Assembly (NCBI GenBank): GCA_030062745.1
Contig: CP099848.1
Span: 20,385,081-20,449,080 of the forward strand
Length of the DNA: 64,000 nt
Direction of reading: 5' to 3'
Source: Capitulum mitella
Lineage: Eukaryota; Arthropoda; Thecostraca; Pollicipedomorpha; Pollicipedidae
In this document: one piece after another, positions 1-10,090 of the stretch
Position numbering within the stretch: the stretch's first letter is position 1
Layout: every line of letters starts with the position of its first letter
Position numbers and translations under genes: made by a program
Notes under the pieces: generated by a model
Told to the model about the DNA's origin: nothing
Seen by the model: the letters and a program-made list of their open reading frames with translations, nothing else
The model's database searches: none

Positions 1-106
1 AGGAAATGTTCAAAATGGCAGATGAAGATGTCACTATGAAGATAAACAACCTTCTTTATACCTGTGGAAACTTGGGTTTACACTCAAAAGCATGTGTGTA
101 TACACT

Positions 107-109
<3 letters not shown>

Positions 110-198
<89 letters not shown>
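110..198. repeat. (TA)n microsatellite
   Basis: An almost pure TA dinucleotide array with one central ACACA interruption. Short open frames reading YIYIYI across it are artefacts of the repeat. Confidence 0.95.
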
Positions 199-201
<3 letters not shown>

Positions 202-607
202 TGTGCACAAATATGTGCAACACCAACTGTATGATGTAACTATGCCCAAAGCCAAAGGGCTTGTGAAGACCATTTTTGACTTTACGAGGGTGAAAATGTG
301 ATAATGCCTTACCATTACTTTTTGCAAGGTATTGGAAACTTGTTAATATGATTACATTTACATTGCAGTGCAGAGGTTTTTGCAATTTTCATATTGCATA
401 GCTCACTAAATTTTATGCTCTGGGAAATGTAATGAAGTGTTTTCAAGCCATGATTACCTCATTACATACAGATAATACTGGTTATTTATGGTTGAAAATT
501 CGATTCAGTGCTTTGTGCAATGTTCTCACAGATCAGATCAGCCAATCCGTGACCAGCTGTGGTTATGGCGTCCTCACACTGTCCCTCTTCTAGACGGGCA
601 TTCCGCC
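199..607. other. Upstream region of the EF-Ts gene
   Basis: AT-rich sequence upstream of the EF-Ts coding exon. A pyrimidine tract followed by AG at 592-593 (CCCTCTTCTAG) could be a 3' splice site, which would make 594-607 the last untranslated bases before the start codon. An in-frame ATG at 488 exists, but the 40 residues it would add look unlike a targeting peptide and are interrupted by this acceptor. No TATA box or initiator could be assigned. Confidence 0.4.
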
Positions 608-1576
608 ATGCTGCTGCTGTGTGGTGCCGCGCGCTCACTGTGCACCAGCGCCCGGCTGCAGGCGGCCAGCGCCGACAAGACCAAGCTGGCCAAGCTGCGC
701 AAGCTCACTGGCTACTCGTTCGTGCACTGCAAGAAGGCGCTGCAGCAGCACGACTACGACCTGGAGCGGGCCGAGGCGTGGCTGCGCGCACAGGCGCAGG
801 CCGAAGGCTGGGCGAAGGCGAACAAGCTCGGTGCGCGCGCCACGCCGCAGGGCCTCGTCTGCGTGGCCACGGTCGGTCGCTCGGCCGCCATGGTCGAGCT
901 CAACTGCGAGACGGACTTCGTGGCGCGCAACGCCGTGTTCGACCGGCTGGCGCGCGAGGCGGCCGCCGACTGCCTGCCGCTGGCCGACGCCCGGCCGGAC
1001 GACACGATCGCCGCCGTCCAGCTGAGCGACGTGCACGACCTGGACGGCCGCAGCCTGCCGGACCGCGTGGCGCTGGCCATCGGCCAGCTGGGCGAGAACG
1101 TGACGCTGGGCCGCGCGGCCGTGGCGCGCGCCGGCGCCACCACCCACCTGGCCTCGTACGTGCACCCGGGCCACGAGCGCGACCGCCCCGGCGTGCACGT
1201 CGGCCGCTACGCCGCCGTCGTGCTCTTCGAGATCTTTGACTCGGGCAAGGACGTGCTGTCGCCGCACCGCTTCGGGCGCAATCTCTGTCAGCACGTGGTC
1301 GGCATGGCGCCTCGCTCGCTCGGCGACCCGCGGCCGCCGGCCGACGCCGCGAAAGCGTCGACAAACGGCAGCACTGAGGCGGCGAAAGATGGCGCCACCG
1401 ACGTGGCGGCGGGCAGCGGCAGCGAGAGTGACGGCGCCGTGGAGACGCGCCTGCTCGACCAAGAGTTCCTGGTGGAGCCCGACTTGACCGTGCGCGAGTA
1501 CCTGGCCGAGAACAATGCGCGCATCATTGACTTTCTGAGGATGGAGTGCGGAGAGACAGCGGCAGGGGCCGACTGA
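608..1576 (+). CDS. TSFM: Elongation factor Ts, mitochondrial
   Basis: Mitochondrial EF-Ts recycles EF-Tu by exchanging GDP for GTP during organelle translation. From the ATG at 608 the product is 322 residues, close to the animal family length. Residues 1-20 are Arg/Ala/Leu-rich without acidic residues, as in a mitochondrial presequence. Residues 24-62 form the UBA-like N-terminal domain (KLRKLTGYSFVHCKKAL). Residues 97-108 hold the EF-Ts signature ELNCETDFVARN, whose TDFV stretch contacts EF-Tu. The C-terminus has the animal mitochondrial pattern ending FLRMECGE. A low-complexity Ala/Ser/Gly/Asp insert at about 235-270 separates the core from this tail. GC3 is extremely high, unlike the flanks. 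The start at 608 is preferred over 488 because the presequence begins there and a possible splice acceptor lies just upstream. The scramblase gene follows 1.4 kb downstream on the same strand. Confidence 0.95.
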   Translation: MLLLCGAARSLCTSARLQAASADKTKLAKLRKLTGYSFVHCKKALQQHDYDLERAEAWLRAQAQAEGWAKANKLGARATPQGLVCVATVGRSAAMVELNCETDFVARNAVFDRLAREAAADCLPLADARPDDTIAAVQLSDVHDLDGRSLPDRVALAIGQLGENVTLGRAAVARAGATTHLASYVHPGHERDRPGVHVGRYAAVVLFEIFDSGKDVLSPHRFGRNLCQHVVGMAPRSLGDPRPPADAAKASTNGSTEAAKDGATDVAAGSGSESDGAVETRLLDQEFLVEPDLTVREYLAENNARIIDFLRMECGETAAGAD

Positions 1577-3000
1577 GAAAGCGACGTCCAACGGGAAGAG
1601 GGAGCGGTCCCGCCGGCCGGGACTGGAGCAGAGGGGAGGGCGGGGAAGTGCTGGCTTTTCGCGGCTCGCGGGCTGGGCGTGTTCGTAGAGATGTATGATG
1701 AGGTTTCGAGGACGTCTCCTGGCGAATGCGGTATGAAGCGTGTGGTCGGGTTATGAATTTTGAATTATTTGAAGAGCCAAGGAGCTAAGTGTGAACGGGA
1801 GGGATGACGCACGATGATGCGCGGCGCAGTCGGCACCGCCAAGAGAATGAATTAACGATATGCGTAGCATATTGGCCACTTCTGGAGTGGAGGTGCTGAA
1901 TGCGTGGTAGCGTGCCGAACGTCTTGTGTGCGTGCGTGGAACTGGGGGTTTTTGTTGCTGCCGTGCGTCTGGCTGTACCTGGCGGGACAGAGCTGGTTGT
2001 CACTGCGGCTTGTCCAATACAGGAGAATGCGCTAGAAGTCGTCTCCGTCAGCCGTCTGCCAACTTATTCGGAAAGTCCTTGAGACGAAAACTTATATGCA
2101 GCAGGCGTGCACGTTACCGATTATTGAGCGCCTGCATTCTATGACGTCTCGTGGGGTAATACTTGCGACGATTTGTCAGTGTCAAGATTCCCATGGTGAC
2201 AAAAGATCGGATTCATTCGGAAAGTCTTCAGACCTGAAGGTGACATATGGGATGGTGACAATGATTCATGGAAAGGATTATCACGAGTGAGCCCGAAGGC
2301 CGAGTAAGTTATTTCAGCTAGCAGGAAAAAATCCAGTTGAACGGCCCGGCTCGGCCATGACGCTTTCCTGAAGCTAATGTATGGATGCTGGTTTGACTAC
2401 GCAAAATATATTTCGACTTGCCTTCAACAGTTCCAGCATTGGCAGTCTGTGAGCACATGGTTCACACAACGATCTGTGGAGACATCTGATACACTATGGA
2501 GCACGGGTGCGCAAGGACTTTCAACGCTCAGTAGTGATAATATGTAAAAAAAAAATGTCGTCGACCTATTATGAGGAACCAGGTTAAAGGTGGCACGTGC
2601 ACAAGTCACAAAAAATAGCCGTTCGAGAAATTTTGAATACATGCACGGCAAGTACCAAAAGTCAAGCATCCAGTGTTGATCCGATGCATAGAAATCTGAT
2701 TACCAAAGTTATATGTCTGAAAACCAGGATTCGTTGTACACGGTGGTTACGGCTTTGAATCCGTTGAGCCCAAGAGTTCAGACATCGACTTCACGACAGG
2801 CTCACTTCAGCGGCACTGACGAATCTGTGGGTCAAGTGAGGTCTTATCATTTCTGTAATTTCACTGAGACACTGTTGGTTCTTGCCTTGTGCACTGCAGA
2901 GTCGGTCAAGAACCTAGCACAGACAGTGGCTGCTCAGAACTTTTGGTCGATTCCGCCTCGTTATCCGTGGAGTTAGCAAGCTGTCAAACTACAGGCACTG
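1577..3000. other. Intergenic, no gene recognised
   Basis: Holds the 3' flank of EF-Ts and the 5' flank of the scramblase. No repeat or canonical AATAAA signal was recognised. A pyrimidine-poor CTACAG at 2989-2994 just before the scramblase ATG may be a splice acceptor, so an upstream untranslated or short coding exon could lie here. Confidence 0.4.
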
Positions 3001-3711
3001 ATGGCTGAGGTCGTGACGCAGCAGCCGGCAGGCCTGGGAGGTCCTACTCAGCAGGTTCTGCCGGGCTGCCCTATTGGCCTGGAGCACCTGGCCGTGGCGG
3101 AGACCGTATTCATCAAACAAGAGGTCGAAATGCTGGAGATTCTGACGGGCTACGAAACGGCGAACCACTACACGATCCTCAACGAGAAGGGCCAGCAGAT
3201 CTACTTCGCCGCCGAGGAGAGCGACTGCCTCACGCGCACCTGCTGCGGGGCGAACCGCGCCTTCGACATCAAGATCGTGGACAACGAACGCCGGGAAGTG
3301 CTGCGCTTCATGCGGCCGTTCCGCTGCTGCGGCTGCTGCTGCTCCCCGTGCTGCCTGCAGCGGCTCGAGGCGTCGCGCGGCGAGGAGCTGGTCGGCCTGC
3401 TGACGGAGGACGTCAGCCTGTGCGCCATCAGCTTCAGCGTGCGCTCCCCGTACGGTGAGACGCAGCTGAAGGTGGTGCGCGGCTGCTGCAAGTCGGCCTG
3501 CTGCGGCGACATCGAGTTCCGCATCAAATCGGCCGACGGGCGGCACGACGTCGGACGGCTGGCCAAGCAGTGGGGCGGCTTCGTCCACGAGGCGCTCACC
3601 GACAGCGACTCGTTCTACGTGTCGTTCCCGCGTGACATGGACATCGGCACCAAGGCGACCGTGCTCGGCGCCGTCTTCCTAATCGATTTTATGTACTTTG
3701 AGAACACATAG
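3001..3711 (+). CDS. PLSCR: Phospholipid scramblase (PLSCR family)
   Basis: Scramblases of this family are palmitoylated membrane proteins linked to calcium-dependent lipid mixing between bilayer leaflets and to signalling. The 236-residue product matches the family from end to end. It has CPIGLEHL at 23-30, then the QEVEMLEILTGYET core, then YFAAEESDCLTRTCCG at 68-83. A palmitoylation-type cysteine cluster CCGCCCSPCC lies at 109-118, and a second CC..CCG group at 162-169. The calcium-binding acidic loop starts DSDSF at 201-205. A C-terminal hydrophobic segment (ATVLGAVFLIDFMYF) at 219-233 forms the family's membrane helix. The proline-rich N-terminus of many vertebrate members is almost absent, so either this is a short-N-terminus paralogue or an upstream exon is missing. 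The ORF is one uninterrupted exon; animal scramblases usually have several, so a retrocopy is possible. Confidence 0.95.
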   Translation: MAEVVTQQPAGLGGPTQQVLPGCPIGLEHLAVAETVFIKQEVEMLEILTGYETANHYTILNEKGQQIYFAAEESDCLTRTCCGANRAFDIKIVDNERREVLRFMRPFRCCGCCCSPCCLQRLEASRGEELVGLLTEDVSLCAISFSVRSPYGETQLKVVRGCCKSACCGDIEFRIKSADGRHDVGRLAKQWGGFVHEALTDSDSFYVSFPRDMDIGTKATVLGAVFLIDFMYFENT

Positions 3712-4340
3712 TAGCTTGTGGGGCCGGCGTAGATGCTGTGCGTCGCCAGGTATTTGTTTGCGCTGTCTTCGCGAAAAAGTCGAACATCTTTGTGATGCTG
3801 ACGCCGAAGACGCGCGGTTCGACTACGTGGAAGCAAAACGTTAATTGAGCTCCACAAGTGCCACTACGCAGTCGTGGATTTGGTTAAACAGTACCGTTTA
3901 CGAGACGGCTCATCGTATGACAAACGTGCGCTACCAAAAGGTAACGGCAGAAAGGTAAGGACAGTTGTCAGGAACCCAGTTTGATGTTCCCGATGTTTGG
4001 GTGTGAGGTTGCTAAGGCTATCTGAGTGTCAATACACATCTGTACAAGGAGCACTTACGAAGAGCAGTTTGACAGTGGTCTTCAACTAATCGTCCACATG
4101 TTGTACCCGTAGCAGAGCCTGAAGCCAACGACCTGCAGTGCTGAAACTTAAAGCGTCGACATATGCACCTCCAATTCCTGGCAAAACATTATCTCGACAT
4201 GAGAGATCAGTCGTTTTGTCTATTAAGTCCTCAGAAAAATTATGGGTGTGTAGCTGGCTGCGATAGAAACTTAAAGACCGTTTGATAACAGTTTGCGCTA
4301 TTGCATGTAGAATCATAACGTCTTGAAAGTTTATTTGCGA
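3712..4340. other. Intergenic, no gene recognised
   Basis: Flank of the scramblase gene up to the CA/TA microsatellite. No coding, RNA or repeat structure was recognised. Confidence 0.4.
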
Positions 4341-4349
4341 TATGTGTGT

Positions 4350-4396
<47 letters not shown>
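4341..4396. repeat. (CA)n/(TA)n microsatellite, left part
   Basis: Alternating GT/CA then TA dinucleotides. The TA run resumes at 6303-6320 and again at 10024-10090, which indicates that one microsatellite was split by two transposon insertions. Confidence 0.9.
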
Positions 4397-6302
4397 GGGG
4401 AAACTGCCCAATGGGCGCCACCCTGCCCAATCGCGCCACCCCCACTATCTCCTAATTGAGAGAACTGATTGACAGATGAAGGACATTTTCCGAGAGAGAC
4501 AGCATGGCTGCAAATTTGGTCCTTTTCTCTTTCTCACTAGCAGCGTTACAGACGTGTGGTGCGTCCGTGAAGTTTCAGTTCAAGTTTGAAATAATTTTCC
4601 GGCTTGTGATATCCGTGCATAATTGTTCTATCAATACCGCAAAACAAAATTGACCCCTTGCAATGCTTTCGTTGTGGAATTACGCTTTCTGTTTGACTAG
4701 AACAGAGATCATACATGCGTGCGTTTTTTATCCTCGGCTAGTTTTGTTATGGTAGAGCCATTGCTTTTTTTGCGCCACCATTTGCCGGGCCCAACTGCGC
4801 CATTGGCGCAAACAGGGCAGGACTAGCTGACGGTGTGCTGATGGCTGTTCCAGTGTTTCGCACAAGTCTGAGACCCATTTAAAGCGAGAATCACGGGGGG
4901 AAGAGATGTCGACTGCAGAGGGGAAACATTAGGAGTGAGGCAGAAGAGTTGCCAGAGCTTCCTCGGGAAGCCTGTAGCCGTCAATGCTGTCTCCCGCTGA
5001 GTCCGTTTAGCCCCCGCCGTCCACGTGGGGCACGAAAACCAATGTAAAGCACCATTTTTTCATTCATTACGTAATCAACGCCCCCAAGTCTCGCAGGCAG
5101 CCTCCGATTCCAGAATCCTGGCGACACCCATGGAACGAGGGTCTCGCATCAATTTTGCGGGTAAAGATTTTTCATATTTTAGCCAATTAATTTGGAGAAG
5201 TTGGCTGGCCGGTGACAACACTCTCTGTACCCTTCGGAGCAAGTGGCATCGCTGTGCCATCCCCCACTGGAGGATTTAGCTGCCACTGCAGTCATTTGCT
5301 CTCCAGCTGACGTGCTATAATAGACACTGAGGGGGGAGTGCACCTTTGTCATACCCAAAACCCTTTTGCTTTCGGCGACCTTATCAGGAGTGTCGATTTG
5401 TATTTTTTTGAGACAGCCCTGGCCAACCCAATGTTGGCTTGGGCCCCCCATATTTCCTGCCGTTTTTGAAGAGAAATGAGTAGTAATGACAAAAAGAGCT
5501 GCCGCAGTGGATAACAGATAGGGAGAAAGTACAGAATAAGGTCCAAAACGAAGCATCTCTCTATTTTTCTATCTTTTAACTATACATATACCTGTATACA
5601 TGGGATAAATGTAATTTTTCATCCAATAAATGGCAACAAAAACACTGTTTCTGTTGGTCAACATGAAGTGGGCTAAATCTGTTGAGAAATCCGCATTTGG
5701 GGTGAGGTTAGGTTATCGGGCCCCCGGCTCGCACCCCCCCCCTCATTCACAGAAATTTGCACCTCTGGATCTTACTTCGCCATTAAGAAAATGCAGGACT
5801 GTTTTATTTTCGGACTTAAGAGGGAAATATTTTTCGATGACAATAGGAGTATGGACCCCGATCCATCGGATGCACTTATGTGGTTACCTCCATGAGGTCT
5901 GCCCAGCATCTTGTCAGGATCCACACATCTCTCCCCACCTGTCGGGAAGTATTTGTAGAAAGAACAATAAGTGAAACTGTTCATATTGTGTACCAGATAA
6001 TGATTCATTATACCTTTACCCGCCGTAAAAGTAACTGGGACTCTGTATCGTTTCCATGGTGGCACAGTTAGGCACATCATGTGGCGCAAATATGGCAGGG
6101 TTGCCCTAATTGCGTCTTTTGCAACGTCTCGCTAAAAATTACATAAAAAATAGCAGGTAAAGATTAAAGCTCTAAAACACCAGATATTCTGGTGGCCACA
6201 AGGCCAGAGAAGATGTATGGGAAACAAATAAAACAATTTCTGCGATATCATTTTCACAGTGACGGTTTTTCGAAAAGGCGGCGCAAATTGGGCAGCTTCC
6301 CC
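4397..6302. mobile_element. Non-autonomous TIR DNA transposon, TA-flanked (1.9 kb)
   Basis: The left end reads GGGGAAACTGCCCAATGGGC and continues GCC. The reverse complement of the right end reads GGGGAAGCTGCCCAATTTGC and also continues GCC, giving a 23-bp inverted repeat with 3 mismatches. Both ends are flanked by TATA from the microsatellite, which fits a TA target duplication as in Tc1/mariner-like elements, although a (TA)n target hides the true duplication length. GCGCCA/TGGGCA-type motifs recur internally at about 4765-4830, like internal copies of transposase-binding sites. No open frame inside resembles a transposase, so the copy depends on enzyme supplied elsewhere. The superfamily assignment is an inference. 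Confidence 0.8.
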
Positions 6303-6334
6303 TATATATATATATATATACATAGGTGGGCACT

Positions 6335-6510
6335 GGTCCGTTACTCCGTTACTCCGTTACTAACGAAGTTACTTTTTTGAGTAACGGAGTAACGGACCCG
6401 TTACTTTTATTTTACTGTAACGGACTGAGTAACGGAAGTTACTTTTGTGGTCCGTTACTCCGTTACTTTTTGGTCCGTTACTCCGTTACTCCGTTACTCC
6501 GTTACTTTTT
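6335..6510. repeat. Left subterminal GTAACG/CGTTAC array of the hAT element
   Basis: Repeated CCGTTACT units in both orientations, with AGTAACGG complements at 6380-6450. A matching array lies at the right end (9885-10010). Such clusters act as transposase-binding sites in hAT elements. Confidence 0.85.
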
Positions 6511-7049
6511 AAACTCCTTACAGACACCGCTCGGCTTTATTTGCATCGGCACACGCCATTGGCTACTTGAATAGCCAACACCCAATAGCGTGCGGCGATA
6601 CAAGCGCGGCTGGGCGCGCACTCAGCTGACAATCGCGGAGTCGACTTGTTGGCAATATTCGTCAACTGATAAACGTTGACGGCAAGCTGGCGGCAATGGT
6701 TCAGTATAAAGGCCAGCTGACTTTGGTCTCTTTTGGGACAAAAGTATTGAATTATGCGTAAGTTTGATATGACTTAAAATTATAAATTAACCAGTCGTCA
6801 TTTTTCAGGCTAAAAGATGTCAAAGTTATTGTCATTTATACTGGAACAGCCAGCTGACGGCAGTTTTCAATGTTGTCTCAAGTTAGTCACGGATTGCTTA
6901 CCACCGCCACACGGTTCCCCGCCAAGATCACTCAAGGCTGTTGAGCACATGATTACTGCCGCCATGGCCTTGGATCTGTGATGTCCATGGGGCGATGGAG
7001 TGGTGATTGATTCTTGACTGGCCTGAAATTTTAACTACCTGACACTAAA

Positions 7050-7325
7050 ATGTCCCATCAAGGCGTCTTTACGCCGCCAATGGAGGTCGAAAACCTTGAC
7101 TCCGAGTCCGACGGTGCCTCAGCTTCGGAGGCAGAGGACGAGCCCGGTCTGGGTCACCCATGGCCACATCTAGAAATGTACTTTGAGTTTAAGGAGGAGG
7201 GGAAAAACGTCATTTTTACGCATGTCCTGTGCCGACCGAAAGAGGTTATAATCAAGGGTCACAAGAGTAGCCTTTCAAACCTAAAGGCACATATCAAGAG
7301 GAAGCATTATTTACGGTATTTCCAG
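7050..7325 (+). pseudogene. BED-type zinc-finger exon of a hAT transposase
   Basis: The frame opens at ATG 7050 and encodes an acidic leader (ESDGASASEAEDEP) followed by a BED-finger-like segment: an aromatic start, one cysteine in LCRPKE, then a SSLSNLKAHIKRKH motif giving the H-x4-H pair. BED fingers bind DNA at the N-terminus of hAT transposases and ZBED proteins. The second cysteine of the usual CxxC pair is replaced by lysine, so zinc binding is probably lost. At 7325/7326 the sequence reads CCAG followed by GTGAGA, a good splice donor, so this looks like a first coding exon. No downstream transposase exon was recognised before the element ends, so I treat it as a remnant. Confidence 0.65.
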
Positions 7326-7440
7326 GTGAGAACAGAATGTGCACAATAAGTTGTCAGTACTGAAGCATAATTATGAAGCTTGTCGACTATTACTTGGACT
7401 ATTTGCCTTAACCATATTCTCTGCAGGCAGTGAGATTCAC

Positions 7441-8832
7441 ATTACCCTGGGGGGGGCAGATCTGCGGTAATCTACCTTTCGGCCGACGTTTACGCGTCAT
7501 TTTTGGAGACGCGGAAGTGGCAACACAAGTTGTGTGAACAATTTAGCCCATTCAGGTACTTTTCTAAGCACTGGCCCCTACTGGATGTGTAAACTGACTT
7601 GGTTAGGTAACTCTTGAATTTTGATTCAGTTGACACATGTTTGCCTTCAGCCGATACGAGCTAACCAAACCAAAAAACAGGCAAATTGAACCTAACAAAA
7701 AATTAGTTTTACATGCCCATCTAGGGCAATCCCTGCAACCATACAGTAGGTTTTAGGTTAGGTTAGGTTAAATCATTTTTAACTTGGACAGGCTACATTG
7801 TCCGTGCGATTCGAGTTACCACTCCTGCGTTCCCGAAAAAAGATATCGACTGGCCAAAACACCTTTCGGCTGACACATTATTTTTTGTAGACGCAGAAGT
7901 GAGGACCCAAACTCAAATATGATATGAGCCGTTGCCACTTTTGCACCTTCGAAAAATATGCATTGGCCGAAAGGTGAAGATTACCAATTCTGCCCCCTCC
8001 CCTCCCCGCCCTTCCAGAGATCTCGAGGTGCATTCGTCCAATGTTGATGGGATGAATGCCATTTAATATGTTTCAACGAGATCTCCAATTCCAGACCCCA
8101 AAAATTCAAAAATTGCGAAAATAGGGCGTGGGGGCAAACAAACTCCAAAATTTGGGGATTTTTGAAAGGTCACTGCGGCCGTGTTTACCAACCAATTTTC
8201 ATGGGAATAACACGGTTCAGCTTGGAATGTCCAAGTCTTTTATATACCGAAAGCTGAAATTTAAAATAGAAAACCATAGGCAGTTCCAGGGAGGGCAAGA
8301 AGGGTGATTTTTGAAATAAGAAATTTCCTTTGTTTTTGTTTGTTTTGGGTGATATAAACATCAGATGTACAGCTAGCAAGCCAGTTTAAGTGTATATGTA
8401 GCGCAGAGGTGGATCCAGGTAAACAAAATTGGGAGGGCACCATAAGCACAATAGTGTGCTCCCCCATTTTTTCAGTACCTGGGTGTGAGTTCGCCTGAAA
8501 ATGTGTGTGCATACGCATTGTGTAGGATGTGTATGACTATATAAATGAGTCAGTGATCTTTATTTCTACTCAGAATGTCACGATAGTGAACACAACTTTG
8601 CTGCACAACAAGCTGCACAACTTTGCAGCTTCACGCACAGCACATTACCGCCGAAAACGGGGGCTTGGAACCGCCTCTGCGGGACCGATTTTTTTTTAAA
8701 TGTTGACAAAACACGTGTGTATCAATTCCATGAAATGTCAGAAAATCTTGTGGCGCTGCGGCAAACAGTGTGGGAGCGACAAGCAAAAAGACACGGGTAA
8801 CAGAATCTGCCCCCCACAGGGAATAGGGTTAA
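7441..8832. mobile_element. TTAA-type non-autonomous element(s) nested in the hAT element
   Basis: The right boundary is clear. Read on the minus strand from 8832 it is TTAACCCTATTCCC followed by a G-run and CAGATT, matching the left end at 22956. The left boundary at about 7442 (TTACCCTGGGGGGGGCAGAT) is a plausible decayed partner. Inside, 7448-7487 and 7966-8003 form an imperfect inverted repeat (GGTAATC, ACCTTTCGGCC), and GAAGTGGCAAC at 7514-7524 pairs with GTTGCCACTTTTG at 7932-7944. This may be a separate MITE of about 575 bp. The stretch near 8155-8280 resembles the interior of the 22956-24169 element. No coding capacity. Confidence 0.5.
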
Positions 8833-8843
8833 ATGAAGTGTTT

Positions 8844-8889
8844 TTAACCCGTCTCCGGCCGGGTCAGAATGCCCTTTGCCCGGCCGGAG
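8844..8889. mobile_element. Left end of a second TTAA-type element, with hairpin
   Basis: TTAACCC at 8844-8850 is followed by CTCCGGCCGGG at 8853-8863 and its exact reverse complement at 8879-8889, so a terminal hairpin sits just inside the end as in the complete copies. It lies only 12 bp from the end of the previous element. No convincing right end was found, so it is probably truncated. Confidence 0.45.
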
Positions 8890-9884
8890 GGGGAGCGCGA
8901 ATTTCCGCACCTCCCAGGATCTCGGCTCCCATATATCGCACGGAAAAAGGAAAACACCGGCGGAAAGGTTTTGTCAAACCGAGACGAAAACATTCAAGAG
9001 TTTGGCCTCAGGTCAATTCTGAGGCCACCAGACGCCATGAAAGGTCAAAACACGTCCTTGGAATTAGGTAAATAGACACAATACCTTGTCCCTGAAAAGC
9101 TGAACTTAAGCGACATATACTGAACCGTAAGACAATAGCGAGTTCATTGATATCAATTTTGGCCTCTCACAGGGGTCATGTCAGGTAACGTCATCGTTCC
9201 AAAATGTTCCACTTGTGAACGGCTAACATCCTCCGTTGCATCTTACTTATGACCATGTTTTTATAGCTAATTTATCTTTTCAAGGGTGCTGAAGAGGTAC
9301 TAAAGCACCTTTTTTTAGTCTTTTATTTCACAATAATAAAGTCAACATCAGTCATGTTGTTTTGAGTCCTTCGTCGTTTGGTATTAAAAAACCGTCAGGG
9401 GTATCAAGAATCTTACCTCCACGCACGCGCTCGTACACAAACTAATACACACACATAATTTCAAAACAAAACAAGAATTTCGCGAGACCGAAACGAGCTC
9501 TGAACGGAGACCATTATGTTCAGGGCGGATACTTCGAGAGGCATTGTTGATCAAACCCAGTCGATAGATGTCCGCTGTTTGTCGCATTTTGCATGCGTCC
9601 GCTCCAGCGCCGGTTGTTCCCGCTCCGTCGGCGCCGCGGGCAATGAACAGGAATTCGTTGGTTTGAACATTGTGGCTAACACAGTGGTAGAATACCCGCC
9701 GCGGCTGTTGTCCCGGCGCCGCCGACTCTACAACGGCTGGTGAGGGCAGTGGGCAGCTAGCGGAGTGTTTTGGGTAAGCGCTTTTTGTTTCTTCCCTTTG
9801 TATATGGAATGTGTTTTACAACCACAAAGCAGCATAAAAGACTTAAAACCCGCGTTCGCTTGGTTTTCACTGCATTTAAAAAAG

Positions 9885-10011
9885 TAACGGAATAACGGAG
9901 TAACGGTAACTTCCGTTACTTTTTAAGGCAGAGTAACGGAGTAACGAGTAACGGACTGGCTTTTTTGAGTAACGGAGTAACGAGTAACGAAGTTACATTT
10001 TTTAGTAACGA
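9885..10011. repeat. Right subterminal GTAACG array of the hAT element
   Basis: Five or more AGTAACGG/AGTAACGAG units, the mirror of the array at 6335-6510. Confidence 0.85.
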
Positions 10012-10019
10012 TGCCCACC

Positions 10020-10023
<4 letters not shown>

Positions 10024-10090
<67 letters not shown>
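10024..10090. repeat. (TA)n microsatellite, right part
   Basis: Continuation of the TA array interrupted by the two upstream transposons, with one GTATA interruption near 10075. Confidence 0.9.

Larger units (their letters stand above)
6321..10023. mobile_element. hAT-superfamily DNA transposon (3.7 kb), decayed
   Basis: The ends form a perfect 12-bp terminal inverted repeat, CATAGGTGGGCA at 6321-6332 and TGCCCACCTATG at 10012-10023. They are flanked by an 8-bp duplication TATATATA (6313-6320 and 10024-10031), the hAT target length; because the target is (TA)n, this length is consistent with hAT rather than independently proven. Just inside each end (6335-6510 and 9885-10010) lie many copies of GTTACTCC and its complement, the subterminal transposase-binding style of hAT elements. 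A BED zinc-finger exon at 7050-7325 is the only transposase part seen; the catalytic DDE and dimerisation regions were not found. The interior carries later insertions (7441-8889). Confidence 0.85.

Noticed and set aside
488..607. Upstream ATG at 488 as the start of EF-Ts
   Set aside because: The extra 40 residues do not look like a presequence, and a splice acceptor separates them from the ATG at 608.
7753..7770. Three TTAGG units, the arthropod telomere repeat
   Set aside because: Eighteen bases are too short to call an interstitial telomere; weak support for an arthropod origin only.
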